Position numbers and translations under genes: made by a program
In this document: piece by piece, positions 1 to 11,172 of the stretch
Numbering within the stretch: the first letter of the stretch is position 1
Layout: each line of letters opens with the position of its first letter
Notes under the pieces: model-generated
The model's input: only the letters and a program-made list of their open reading frames with translations
Database searches by the model: none
What the model was told of the DNA's origin: nothing
Assembly: GCA_037013685.1 (NCBI GenBank)
Contig: CM072888.1
Span: 1,035,034 to 1,099,033, forward strand
DNA: 64,000 bases
Reading direction: 5' to 3'
Source of the DNA: Acridotheres tristis
Taxonomy: Eukaryota; Chordata; Aves; Passeriformes; Sturnidae

Positions 1-803
1 GAAGAGCCGAGAGGAGCTGGAAACTGTCTGGGTGATGTGGCAGGGATTGTAAAGGTGCTGAGAGCAGCCTTTCCAAGCTTACAGGCACCTCTCAGGGTGC
101 ATCTGCTTGTTCTGTCCCCTGCTGAGGCTCCCAGGGCTTCCTGTGTGTGCCAAAGCCATTTCTCTCTGAGACTGCCCCGTTTCTGGCATTCTGACACGCA
201 GGGGATTTGTCCTGCATGGATGTTTACTGTTCCACTGTGTTACAATTGAACCTCTCTTATTTTTAATAACAGGGAAACAAATTCCATCCAGGCTGGAATG
301 CAGCTCAATTTATCTGTAACCATGCAAACCCAGGAAACCTGGAAGGAACAACAGCTCTGGAAAGCTCACACAGTTTCAGGCTAGCCCAGTGGCTCCTGTC
401 TGGTTAAATTCTGGGGCCTGATCAGTGGCAGCTCTCCAGTAGTTGTATTCCAATGACTTCAGGAGAGCTGCTGTCGTAAGGATTTAGCTGAGAAGCCTGT
501 TCTGTTTTCCTTAGTTTGACTTATTACTTGAACAGCAAACAACGTCATCTCTGCCACTCCTTTAGACTATCTCTTTTGTGGAAGTTTGTGTTGTTTTCAT
601 GCTTCCATTTAGGTGTTCAGAAAACACAGTGCAGTACCAAGGCATGTGTGGCAAATGACACTGGACATGATGGTGGGTGTATCTGTGGGAGAAGAAACGA
701 TGAGCTTGTCTTGCCAGGGTTTCTCATGTAGACACTGAAGCGTGGCTGAAATGGTGTTTGGTGGTGCTAACTCTCTGTGGTTGTGACACCACATCTCTTT
801 CAG
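1..803. other. Intron sequence of the copy, no exon
   Basis: Corresponds to the intron between the TM6 and TM7 exons, mirrored from 47693-48491. I see no exon, RNA gene or repeat in it. Confidence 0.7.
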
Positions 804-915
804 GCCGGAAGCTCATCAGTGACTTTGCCATTATCCTGTCCATTTTGATTTTCTGTGGAATAGATGCCCTGGTTGGTGTGGACACACCAAAACTAATTGT
901 GCTAATGAATTCAAG
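804..915 (+). pseudogene. SLC4A4: SLC4A4 copy: TM7 exon with two 1-nt losses
   Basis: 112 nt against 114 in the mirror. The start reads CAG|GCCGG instead of CAG|GCCCGG, and near the end GTGCTAATG replaces GTGCCAAGTG. Both break the frame. Splice sites are kept. Confidence 0.85.
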
Positions 916-1259
916 GTATGTTGTTGTCAGCTTGTTTGCTGGCTTTTGGGAGAGGTTCCCTTTCCCTCACACCTGCCCCGTGTGGAAGGACTTACCTTCA
1001 GTCAGGGAATGTAGTCTATGGTCTGGAAAGGGCTGGTGTGCTCTAGAAGGGTTAGGATGCTTTTGTTAGCATCATTTTAATTGGCTGATCTATCTCCTAA
1101 ATTTTGCCTCCATACTTGGAACCTTTGATTGAGTGTTAGTGGGAAGGATGAAGTTGCCACAGACCTGAGGTGTCTCCTGGAGCTCCATTGCTGGAAGCAA
1201 ACCTGGCTTTGGGATGTCATCACCTCTAACACAAACTTTCTTTTCCTTGCCTTTCCAAG

Positions 1260-1421
1260 CCAACCAGTCCCGAGAGGGGTTGGTTTATCCCACCTTTGGA
1301 GGCAACCCGTGGTGGGTGTACCTGGCAGCAGCCATCCCTGCCCTGCTGGTGACCATCCTCATCTTCATGGACCAGCAGATCACGCTCAGTCATCGTCAAC
1401 AGGAAGGAGCACAAGCTCAAG
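1260..1421 (+). pseudogene. SLC4A4: SLC4A4 copy: TM8 exon with compensated frameshift
   Basis: 162 nt, equal to the mirror, but CCACCTTTGG replaces CCACCTTTTGG (one T lost), and ATCACGCTCAGTC replaces ATCACCGCCGTC (net one base gained). About 75 nt between them are read out of frame. Confidence 0.85.
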
Positions 1422-3212
1422 GTGGGTGTGCCTTGTGCCTGGAGCACGTGCAGGGGTTTGGTTTTTGCTCCTGCCACCTTCCTCCCTCATGGACACGAGC
1501 TGATTCCCTGTCACTGGCTGCTGGTTCTAAGCAGGAAAAGTGGCTTTGTGGCCAAAGCTGCACAGTGCTGTCACATATGAGCAATAAGCTGGAGAGATCT
1601 GGGACACTCCAAGGGCATAGCCCCAGTTGGATGTTATTTAAAGAAGAGCTGATATGTAACAGCCTAAGATGTAGTCATGTTTTTAAAACAAACTTTCCAG
1701 ACCAGTGCTATGCAGTTTTTCATGCCTGTAAGGTTTTTTTCCTTTCCCCTGCACAGTCAGTTCTATTGAAAAATATTAGATTCCTGTAAAAAGAAGACTC
1801 TCCCTTCCTGCTAACAGGCCATGTTTCAAGTGGTCTGACCCGTGGGAGTAATGGCTCCCTCAAAACATAGGTGATAGTGGGTCTTTATTTAGATACCTGC
1901 TTCACCAGTTATTGGGAGAGCTGTGGGAAATGGGAAGGGAGCTTCTGCTTGGAAAAGAGGAGGATATTTCAATTCCTGTGATCACTGTAAACATGAGACA
2001 AGTAACGTGTAATTGAAGACCATCCTGAGCCCAGCCTGGAGGAGAGAGTCAAGTACCAAGGCATGGCAAGGGTTTCTTGTGCACAGTGATGACTGCTGGC
2101 TGAGGGTTTAAAAAAACTGCTCAGAACATCCTTGTTTGCCTCCTGGATCTGGGCAGATAAATTCAATACTGGGCTCTTGTGTTCCTCAGAGATAGCTAAA
2201 CAGTTTTATATCTATGTCCTGCACCTAACCAAGCAGACATAGCATTTTCTTAAATTTAATAATTTCTTTATTTAAGAAAATATTCGCTCTTCCCTCATGA
2301 AGAAGAGGCCCCTCATCTCTGCAGCTTGTGAGCCACTGAATGGTTCATAACTGTTTTTGCTGTCAGCACTGGCTGTACTTTTTTAGTAACAAAGTTATAA
2401 ACACTCCAGCAAAGTACTGTTTGATGTAAAAAAATGTATTCCCTGCTTCCTTTGTTATGATGTGAGTATGGTATTTTGTGGAACTGAGGGTTCACAAGTC
2501 CCATCCTGTTGTTCCACACAAAAGAGCACTTCTATGTACAAGATGTGCTGTGGGAAAAACGGTGTTTTTTTCTGCTCATTCCTTGCTGAAGTGTTGGCAG
2601 GGTGTTGCTGGGTGCCCATCCCGGTGCCACCAGCCAGCCAAGGTAAGCAGCACACGTGTGAGGAAAACAGTGAGGACTGTTCAAGAGAAGCTGGATTGTT
2701 CTGCCTCCTGGGTCATCCTAGGCTTGGATCATTTGTTTTTTCCAATGAAATCAAATTGAATAGGATTTAATAAAGGTTAATCTGTTTTAAAATAGCAAAC
2801 CTTAGAGGTTTGTCCGCTGTTTTTCTGAAGATCCCTTTTCTTGGTGGCTCTTTTGTTTCTTCACTTCTTCTCTTGGCAATTGTGACTGCTGGATTTCCTG
2901 TTTTATTTCATTAAAGGATTTTAAAAATAGAGGATCAGAGGTGTTTGAAAGGGAGTCAAGAATGAGGGCAGCTTTCTCCTTTGGGTAGGGAATGAGACCT
3001 CAACTGTTCTTGTTGCACTCCTGAAGGAGCCTGGGGTTATGTCCTGAGGGAGATGCTTCCTTATGCTGTTCCCAAGATCTGATGTATTTCTGCTGTTTGG
3101 CTCTGTTGGCCAGGGTGTTGCAGAAGGAAATGCTGCCTGTCTGGTGTGCCTCTGCCCTGCTCCATAGGCATCTGGAACAATTCAGCTGAAGGTTCTTTGT
3201 CTCCCTCCACAG

Positions 3213-3391
3213 AAAGGTGCTGGATATCATCTGGATTTGTTCTGGGTGGCCATTCTGATGATTGTCTGCTCCTTTATGGGGCTGCCCTGGTACGTGGCTG
3301 CCACTGTCATCTCCATCGCTCACATCGACAGCTTGAAGATGGAGACAGAGACCTCAGCCCCTGGAGAACAGCCCAAGTTTTTGGGAGTGAG
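3213..3391 (+). CDS. SLC4A4: SLC4A4 copy: TM9 exon, intact
   Basis: 179 nt with the same translation as 45285-45107 (starts [13 protein letters not shown]). Acceptor CCTCCACAG, donor GAG|GTAGGA. Confidence 0.85.
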
Positions 3392-4231
3392 GTAGGAAGA
3401 CTTCATTACCGTGAGTTGCCTGCAAAATCCTTTTGTACAAAGAATTTTGTGCTGCTTTCTCCCTATTTCCAAAGCCAATTCCTTGGGCGAGCCCCCATGT
3501 GACTTCCAAAGTTTATTTGGCCACATCAGACACAGTGTTCCTGTGTTAAAGGAAATAAATTTCCTGCATATTTCTCTATCCAGGGAAATGAAACAAATTC
3601 CTTAGCAAATGTAATGGTCAAACATACACACCTGTCATACCTAGTGCAACCAGCACTACTTAATGAAGCATTTTTTCCTGTGTTTGGTTGCCTTAATTAA
3701 ATGGTTTGAAGTGCTTCCGATTGGATTACTCCTGGAAACCAGGCTGCTTGTTTAGGTAACTAAATGGAAATTTTATGGCCTGACTTTGAGTGTTCTGAAA
3801 TATTACTGGCCGAGGTGTTTTTGGATGTGGGAAGCCCTGTGGGTGCTGCTGAAGGCACCTGCTCAGCACCCCATGAAGGTCTGAATGATGTCCTCGGCTG
3901 TTGGAGTGCTGTGGGCAGGACTCACAACGTGTGGCTGATGATTTATTGCCTCTGTGCATGCTCAGAGTGCAGCTGTGCAGGGACCTGGGAGTGCTGCAGC
4001 ACAGTCTGCAGTGTTTAACCTGCAAACACACTGCCCCAGGCTCAGTTGCAGTGCTGTGTTGATCCCCAAACAGTGTAATAAAATTATCAGGGGGTTTCAA
4101 AGAGAGGTCTTGGCCAGGATCCAGCCACCTGCTTGGTGCTGCTGGATTAAAACTGTGGCTGCAAAAATGAGTTTTGAGGACTCCTGTTGGTGTTAAGTAC
4201 TTGTGGTCCTGACTCAGTGATGTTGTTTCAG

Positions 4232-4304
4232 GGAGCAGAGAGTCACTGGAGTCATTGTTTTCATCCTGACCGGGGTGTCTGTGTTCATGGCTCCCATCCT
4301 GAAG
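4232..4304 (+). CDS. SLC4A4: SLC4A4 copy: TM10 exon, intact
   Basis: 73 nt, [14 protein letters not shown] onward, same as 44267-44195. Acceptor TGTTTCAG, donor AAG|GTAAGG. Confidence 0.85.
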
Positions 4305-7027
4305 GTAAGGACTGTTCACAGTTCTCCTCCAAACCCTTTGGAAGGAAACGCCAGCATCGTTGTAGTGTGCTAGAATAGCGACCAAGTTCAGGGCTGGGGT
4401 TCTTGGGCACTGTGGTCTTTTAAATTTTAAGATTATTTCTCCATGTTTGCATAAAATTTAAGTTCTCTTTTCTTTTATGATTTCTTTTATACCTCTACTG
4501 GGCCTGTGTTTTATGGAAAACATATTCTGGATAAAGCTCAGAGTATGGAAAACATGTTTCTGGAGGAAGCAGTGCAATTAAATGGCATTTCTTCATCTCC
4601 TGAACCTTTTTTTCCTGTGAGTTTAGCCAAGGCTCTGGACAGATGTGCTGCTGATGGACCATTTGATCTAGGTAGGTTGATATTGTCCAAGACCAGAAAT
4701 TTGGTGGCAGGTAGCCATGGAGAAATGCATCCTTAGATCATCAGATTGTAGAAGGAAACTGGAAAGCCTGCTTATGCCTGTCTTGTGGAGGATGCTGCCT
4801 TCTCTGGGGATAGTGATGGAATTGGTGCCCAGCACGGACATGGTGTCCAACAGGAGATGTCAGCTGCAGGAGCTGTGATCCATGGATCCCCAGGCTGATG
4901 GTACGAGCAGAGGATGGCAGAGCAGCGGCGCCGTGGGTTGTACCTGTGGGACCGAGCAGATGGGTGTCTGCAGGAGACTCTGGAGGCTGCAGAGGAGCTT
5001 TTGGATAGTGCAGGAGCTGTGGGGCACAGTGCAGTGTGAGCCTGGCAGGAGGCGGCAGGCAGGGAGCAGCGATGCTGCCTGTGCAGGGAGTGGGGACAGT
5101 GGCTTTCCAAGCCAGTGTGTTCCTGTTCTTCATTTCTAAGGCTGTTTGTACAGCTCGAATTTTGGTGTTTTGGGTAACAGGTTCCACCTCCACACAAACA
5201 GGCATTTCCGTGCCTTTAATTTAATGCCTGATTGGGATAATCCTGTTTTGTAGTTTGTGACTTTTCCCTGCAAGATCCCTCTTCCTCTATTCCACTGGGA
5301 TCTGTTACTTCCCTTGTCATTGCTTCAGTCAATCGGTATTCGTCTGTGCTTCCCCTAAGACAATGTGCAGGGAAGATCCTCACTGGAGGACGCCCTTGAG
5401 GATACGTCAGCATGCTGCTGGCCCACGTGCCAGCAGGAGGGACCTGGCAGGATTCCAGAACCTTTAGCAAATTCCAGTTGCAGAGTCCTGCTGGAGAAAG
5501 CTGCGCTGTGAAACGCATTACAGCACATTTCAGTCTTAGCTTGCCAGCGGCAAATTGAATGCTGACAAACATAAACTTAATAACGCAGGCAATCCACTGA
5601 ATAATCCCAGCTCTGTTTTCTGAGGGCTTTGCTGTGGTTGTGCTGGTTTTGGATGGTGGTGGTGTTTCTGCTCAGCCAAGGTAGATCTCCACAGAAAGAT
5701 CCTTGGCCTCTGCTAGGAGGGTGACAGGCACTTTCCTATAAATACAGTTTTAGTGCTGTTGGCCAGCAGCAGCATTGCTTGGAGCACCAAAGCCAGCACT
5801 CCCATCGTTAGGGAATACTTGGCCAAGAGAAAGTCTTCCAAATGACAGCACCACTTGCTGCTCTGCAGGCTCAGGTACTGAGGTTTCACCTCAGGGTGAT
5901 CTACAGGATTAATCATCATGGAAGGGTGTAAATAATATTCAGACATGTTTCTTACTTTTAAAAACCCCATGGAAATAAATAGATGGGGAGGAGAACAGAG
6001 CAGTGAAAATGAGCTGGAAAGCTCAACTCTTGCTTACTGTAGCTACTATTGTGTCGTGTCTCATCCCTCAGATCCAGTGAGGGCTTTGAATCCCATGGTC
6101 ACCTACAGCTTTGTGAACCACCCACTTGGGTCCCCGTCCCTCTCACAACGGTGCTGGCAGACCCCACGCTGCAGAAAAGCATTTACCTTCAAATGGGAAA
6201 TATCAGCACAGCTCTGTCAGAGGAGCAAATCAGTCCAAGAGAAGGACGAGTCAGCAGTTAAGAAGCTCGCAGGAGGTGATGGGCAGTGAGACTCAGGAAG
6301 GAAGGAAAAGTGCAGGCAGAGGGGCTTTGGATAGTGTATGGCTTGGTGGCTTTGGTGCTCGTGGTGCCCCCAGGGAAATGCCTGCTGGAAACGATGAACA
6401 AGGTGATGGGGAATGTGCTAAAACATTGGATAGCTGCCGGGTTATTTGCCTCTTTCGTGAGCTCAGTGCAAAGGCTGGAAGGAGAGAGTTCTCTAGCGCA
6501 GCAGTGCTATGTAAGAGCAGTGGGTGCCATGGCCTGGCTGTGGCTGCCATTCAGTGGCAGCCCCCTGGCACTGCACGAGAGACTATCCTTTGGAGCTCAT
6601 TCCATCCTCCCTGGGCACCAGTAAATCCCACCAAGGCCGCTACTCAGCTCCTACCTGTGCCTTGCTCCAAGCATCCCTGCTCTGACATGCCAGGCTGGCT
6701 GCCCACTTTCGTGGTGAGGGACAGAGACTCATTCCAGGGAGCCTGTCTGGTGCTCCCCTGCACCCTCCTCAGTCCCAAAGGCAGGTGTGCCTGATGTGGA
6801 GGAATGGGCAGCACTTAGCACTTGGAGGGAGCAGAAAGTGATGTTTGAAAGGACACATCCTGGCAACGAAGAAGGGAAGTCATAGTTCCGTATTTGGGAG
6901 TAGTTCTGAATTAATGTGTGTAAGAGACAGAGCAGGCAGAGATTGGGTTGGCATGACTGTTGTCACTGAAGGACTCCAAAGAACAGCCTTTCTGCATGGA
7001 TTTGCATGGCTTACCCAGCTGGACTGA
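4305..7027. other. Intron sequence, no exon recognised
   Basis: Mirror of about 41479-44194. There is no coding exon or clear repeat. Several small differences from the mirror occur here, for example near 5740-5780 and 6340-6500. Confidence 0.6.
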
Positions 7028-7310
7028 ACATGGAATCACAGGATTGTTTCAATTGGAAAGGCTCTCTAAGATCACCCAGTCCCACCAGCACTGCAGTCCC
7101 ACCAGCACTGCCAGTCACCACTAAACCATGTCCCCAAGTGCTGCTTTTAGATTCCTCCAGCGATGGTGACTCCAGTACTGCTCTGGGAAGCCTGTTCCAG
7201 GGCTTGACAACCCTTTCTATGAACGTGTTTTCCTAATATCCCACCTAAACCTCCCCTGGCACAACTTGACTCTGTTTATTCTTGTTCTGTCACCTGTTGT
7301 CTGGGAAAAC
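7028..7310 (-). mobile_element. CR1 LINE 3' fragment
   Basis: Antisense CR1 tail: GGAATCACAGGATTG, AAGATCACCCAGTCCCACC, CTGTTCCAGGGCTTGACAAC, CCTAATATCCCACCTAAACC and CCCTGGCACAACTTGA are hallmark stretches of bird CR1 3' regions. Confidence 0.85.
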
Positions 7311-7739
7311 AGGGTATAGCACAAACTAAGGGTCGTGCTGCCTTTTCTTCTTCTCTGCCTTCTGCTTCTGATAGCACCACAAATCAGAGGTGAAAAGCAG
7401 CTTGAAGCTCACTGGAACACATTTACCCACCTGTTCCTTAACTTGCTGAGTGACTGACATCATTCCCCTCTGGTTCTTGACAAGATGTCCAAGTCCTGGT
7501 GAAGTGGGAGAGTGTGATTGCACAAATGTCCTTGTGTCTCTCAAAACACAGCAGAAGGATTTGTTGTTTTTTCATCTTTCTTTTGCTTTATTATTTCTAT
7601 GGCTTCATTGCTCCGTGTCGTGCACTCAGGGGTGCAGTTTGAACTGATGAGCAGCTGGGCATGCTGTCCCACCATGTGTTAACAGTGTGTGGTGTACAGG
7701 GAGGTTGTTCACCTGGGCTCTCCTGCTCTTGTCCTGCAG

Positions 7740-7808
7740 TTCATTCCCATGCCTGTGCTCTACGGTGTCTTCCTCTACATGGGAGTTGCATCCCTCAACG
7801 GTGTGCAG
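7740..7808 (+). CDS. SLC4A4: SLC4A4 copy: TM10-11 exon, intact
   Basis: 69 nt, [15 protein letters not shown] onward, same as 40766-40698. Acceptor CCTGCAG, donor CAG|GTGAGT. Confidence 0.86.
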
Positions 7809-7974
7809 GTGAGTCATTAACCAGCACAGGGCTTCTTCCACAGCCCTCCAGCTTTACCCTTCTCCTTCACTGCCTCCTCTTCCTTCCCAAGAAACCCACA
7901 AGCCTGGGTGTCCTGCGATGGCAGACCAAGGCAGAGTGGTCAGGTGGGCACTGTTGGTGCTGGGGGGTGCTTTG

Positions 7975-8117
7975 TGAAGACCTGGGTCCATCTGGGGCAA
8001 CCAGGATGGGGCTTAGAGCCCTGGTCTGGTGGAAGGTGTCCCTGCCCGTGGCAAGGGGGTGGAACAAGAGGATCCCCTTAGCATCCCCTCCAACCCAAAC
8101 CATTCCAGGATTCTACA
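7975..8117 (+). mobile_element. CR1 LINE 3' end
   Basis: Sense CR1 end with CTGGTGGAAGGTGTCCCTGC, GGGGGTGGAACAAGAGGATC and TCCAACCCAAACCATTCC. It sits in the intron after the 7740-7808 exon. Confidence 0.8.
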
Positions 8118-9001
8118 GGCTTCTGCCCCAGCTTGGGCTCACTGCGAGGGTAGTTTGGCTCCTCTGCCACAGGCTGAAGGCAAACAAGCAGGATGATTTA
8201 TGGCAGCGGGGTTATTTCTCAATGCTAAGGAGCAGGGATGTTGTTCTCCAGGGAGGGGAAGCCAAGCCCCTCTCTGTGTCGTTGAGGAAATCTTATGTAA
8301 GGAGCCATTCTCTTGCCCAGCTCCTGTAGCTGTCTCAAGGAGGCTGGAAGTGGTTTTGTTGCTTTCTGGCACCCTGTTAATTGTGGCCTTTCTTTTTCGT
8401 GCTGGGTTGTGCCCTAAGGGGAAGGACTGCCTGTTCTGTGAGCCCCAGAATTCCCTCCTGTTCTGTAAAACAGCTCCAGCCTCCATTCACTGGTGCAGAT
8501 TCTGTCTGGTCCCAGCAGTGGGCAGGGAGCCCGTGCTTTGGCAGGGGACAACGAGGGGATTGTCCTGCTGGCCCCGGGCTGGCTGTCCTGTCGGGGATTT
8601 CCCCTGCTCCCGACCCAGGTGGTGGGGAGACTGGGATCAAGAGTGTTCTTTACTCAATGAGAAATGCCCCTTTTGGTTAAACTCCAAGTCCATCCGGTCC
8701 AGCACAGGGCAAAGGGCCACTGCTGGGAAAGCTGCCTGTCTTCCTTGCTTTTTGGTGAGGTGCTGTTCTGTTTTCTGGCAATGCAGTGTCTGCCCTCACC
8801 CCCGTTGACCCCTGCTCCTGATTTATTTGGGGAAAACAAAAGCCTTGTTCCTGAAGGCTGAATGTCTTCCTCAGCAGGAGCAGGGAAAGGGAGGAAATGC
8901 CTCAGAGTGTGATGCTGATCCTGGTTTGGGTATTCATCTTGTTTTCTCTCTTTTGTGCATCCTGGGTTTCGTTTCAACATCTCGTCGTTTTCCTTTTCCA
9001 G

Positions 9002-9175
9002 TTCATGGATCGTCTGAAGCTGCTCTTGATGCCTCTAAAACACCAGCCTGACTTTATCTACCTGCGCCACGTCCCGCTGCGCAGGGTCCACCTCTTCACC
9101 TTCCTGCAGGTGGTGTGCCTGGCCCTCCTCTGGATCCTCAAATCCACCGTGGCTGCTATCATATTCCCTGTCATG
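9002..9175 (+). CDS. SLC4A4: SLC4A4 copy: TM12 exon, intact
   Basis: 174 nt, [15 protein letters not shown] onward, same as 39504-39331. Acceptor TTTTCCAG, donor ATG|GTAGGT. Confidence 0.86.
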
Positions 9176-11010
9176 GTAGGTGATGCTCTCCTTCACATCC
9201 CCCACTTTCACCCCAGCCTGCTCCTCCTCTGCTTGTACACTGCTGTAAATGTGTCAATCCAGCCTCTCCCTGCTGGGTCTTTGGCTCAGGGCTCCACTCA
9301 TGGCACTCCTGTAGGACTGCATGGGGTCAGTGCGGCCATGGCTGCCTTTACATAAATCCTCTGGAGAAAAATGAGCCTGGAAAGTTAATTTTTTCCCAGG
9401 AAGGTGTAGTTAGTGTTGACTGTTCCTGGCTGCCAAGGTTAGATTTGCTGTGGTTTCTCCTTGAGCTGCATGGACCAAGGAGAGGGGCAGCGTTTCTCTG
9501 TTTTAGTCCACGCCAGCTACAAGATACAAAATATCTTCCTGGCTTTTAAATAGCACAAATTGACAAAACCAAGAAGGAAGCTCAGTGCTAAGAGGGGTGC
9601 CAAAGGGAAGGGAATGTCTCTGTTCCTCGAACTCAAGTAGAAAGACACTAATATTGTTACACCATCAGTGGGTGATTATTCATGTTATTACTAGAGCTGT
9701 AGACACTGTTAGGCCCCAGATCACCCAATTTCAAGTTTAGGGACAAGTAAAATCTCAGTTGTGGGGGCAGGTAGGAGCTGCAGTTCTTATTTAAGGGAGA
9801 GAAGGAGGGAGGGAGGAACCCAGGTAAAGAACAAGGTGGTGATATGAGAAAAGATGATGCAAGTAAAAACATCCTCGAAATGTTGGTGCTGAGACTCGTG
9901 CTCCTGTAAAAGATGTTAAAAATCAGTAATTCCCACTGACGTGGCTTTCCATCGCAATTCTCTGTGCATGGCTGTGTTGCACTGGTGTTGGAAGCTGAAT
10001 CTAAAATCTCTTTGCCCATATTAGAATCTGAGTGAAATCCAAGACTGTGAAAGCTTGTTAGAATGGTGCAGACTCAGGGAAGGCACAGCCACAGCTTTGA
10101 TGGTGCTGGATATGATGGCAAAAGCTCAATTTTCTGCCCTCATCAGCAAAAAACCGCAAACTTCATTTTGTGAGGGTTTGGCCAATAGCCAGCTCCTTGT
10201 TTATTTGGAGGAAAAGTATTTTCAGCACAGTGGTTCATAGTGGGATCCTCTGGGGTGTCTGCATGGCATCTTTCCACCCCTGAGGATTTCCTCGTGTCCG
10301 TCATCGCGTCTTAAGTTACGCAAGTCAAAGCTTGAGGTCTGTTCCTGGGAATTGTTTGTGCTGTGGGTCACGATTGCTTGGGACAAAGCTGGCCTTGAAG
10401 GCAGCCTGCTGGGAATAGGTTACGGCTTCCAGCCTGCTGATGGACCCATTGGCAAAGCCTCTGTGGGATGTCATGGCCTCTGCTGGTGGTGTCAGACCCG
10501 GTGTCCGTGTAAGCACCCATTTCACACATGTCCCTTCCTTTTTTCCCAGTGCTTTCATTGCAGTCTTGCACAGAGCAAGCTTTTACTCCAGTTTCCTGCT
10601 GCCACAATCCCAGTCAACTTTATTCTGCAAACTCTGGGGCATGGACTGGCACTCGTCTGCTTTCCTAAGAGTTCAACTGGGCAAGTGGTGAGGTTTTAAT
10701 ACTCAGGCTGTCCCATGAACCTGCCTCCAAAAGGAAATGAAAGGGCTCATTTTTTCTATTTATTTACTAATACAAGAGTACTGAGTGATTATGATACTGT
10801 TTTGTGTCCACTGCTTCTGTTTTTTTCTGAAATAAGGCAGTCACAGCACAACCTCTCAAGCTGAGAGATGTCCCAGGTGTTCCCCACCTTCTTTGCATGT
10901 TCATTTACAGCCAAAATTCAGGAGTGTGGGCTTAGAAGCAGAACTGAGAGGAATGCAGTGTTCCAAATGGGAGGTAAAATGTGACTGGGAATCCCTCTCT
11001 GCCTTTGCAG
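9176..11010. other. Intron sequence, no exon recognised
   Basis: Mirror of 37498-39330. A short purine-rich run (GGAGGGAGGGAGG) lies near 9810; otherwise nothing is seen. Confidence 0.6.
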
Positions 11011-11172
11011 ATCTTGGCCCTGGTGGCAGTCAGAAAAGCCATGGACTACCTCTTTTCCCAGCATGACTTAAGCTTTCTTGACGACGTCATTCCAGAAAAG
11101 GACAAGAAGAAGAAAGAGGATGAAAAGAAGAAGAAAAAGAAGAAGGGCAGTATGGACAGTGACAATGATGAT
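11011..11172 (+). CDS. SLC4A4: SLC4A4 copy: lysine-rich tail exon, intact
   Basis: 162 nt, [15 protein letters not shown] to SMDSDNDD, same as 37497-37336. Acceptor CTTTGCAG, donor GAT|GTAAGG. Confidence 0.86.

Noticed and set aside
3146..3502. Open frames overlapping SLC4A4 exons in the wrong frame
   Set aside because: They are out-of-frame shadows of true exons; the exon frames with GT-AG boundaries explain the sequence.
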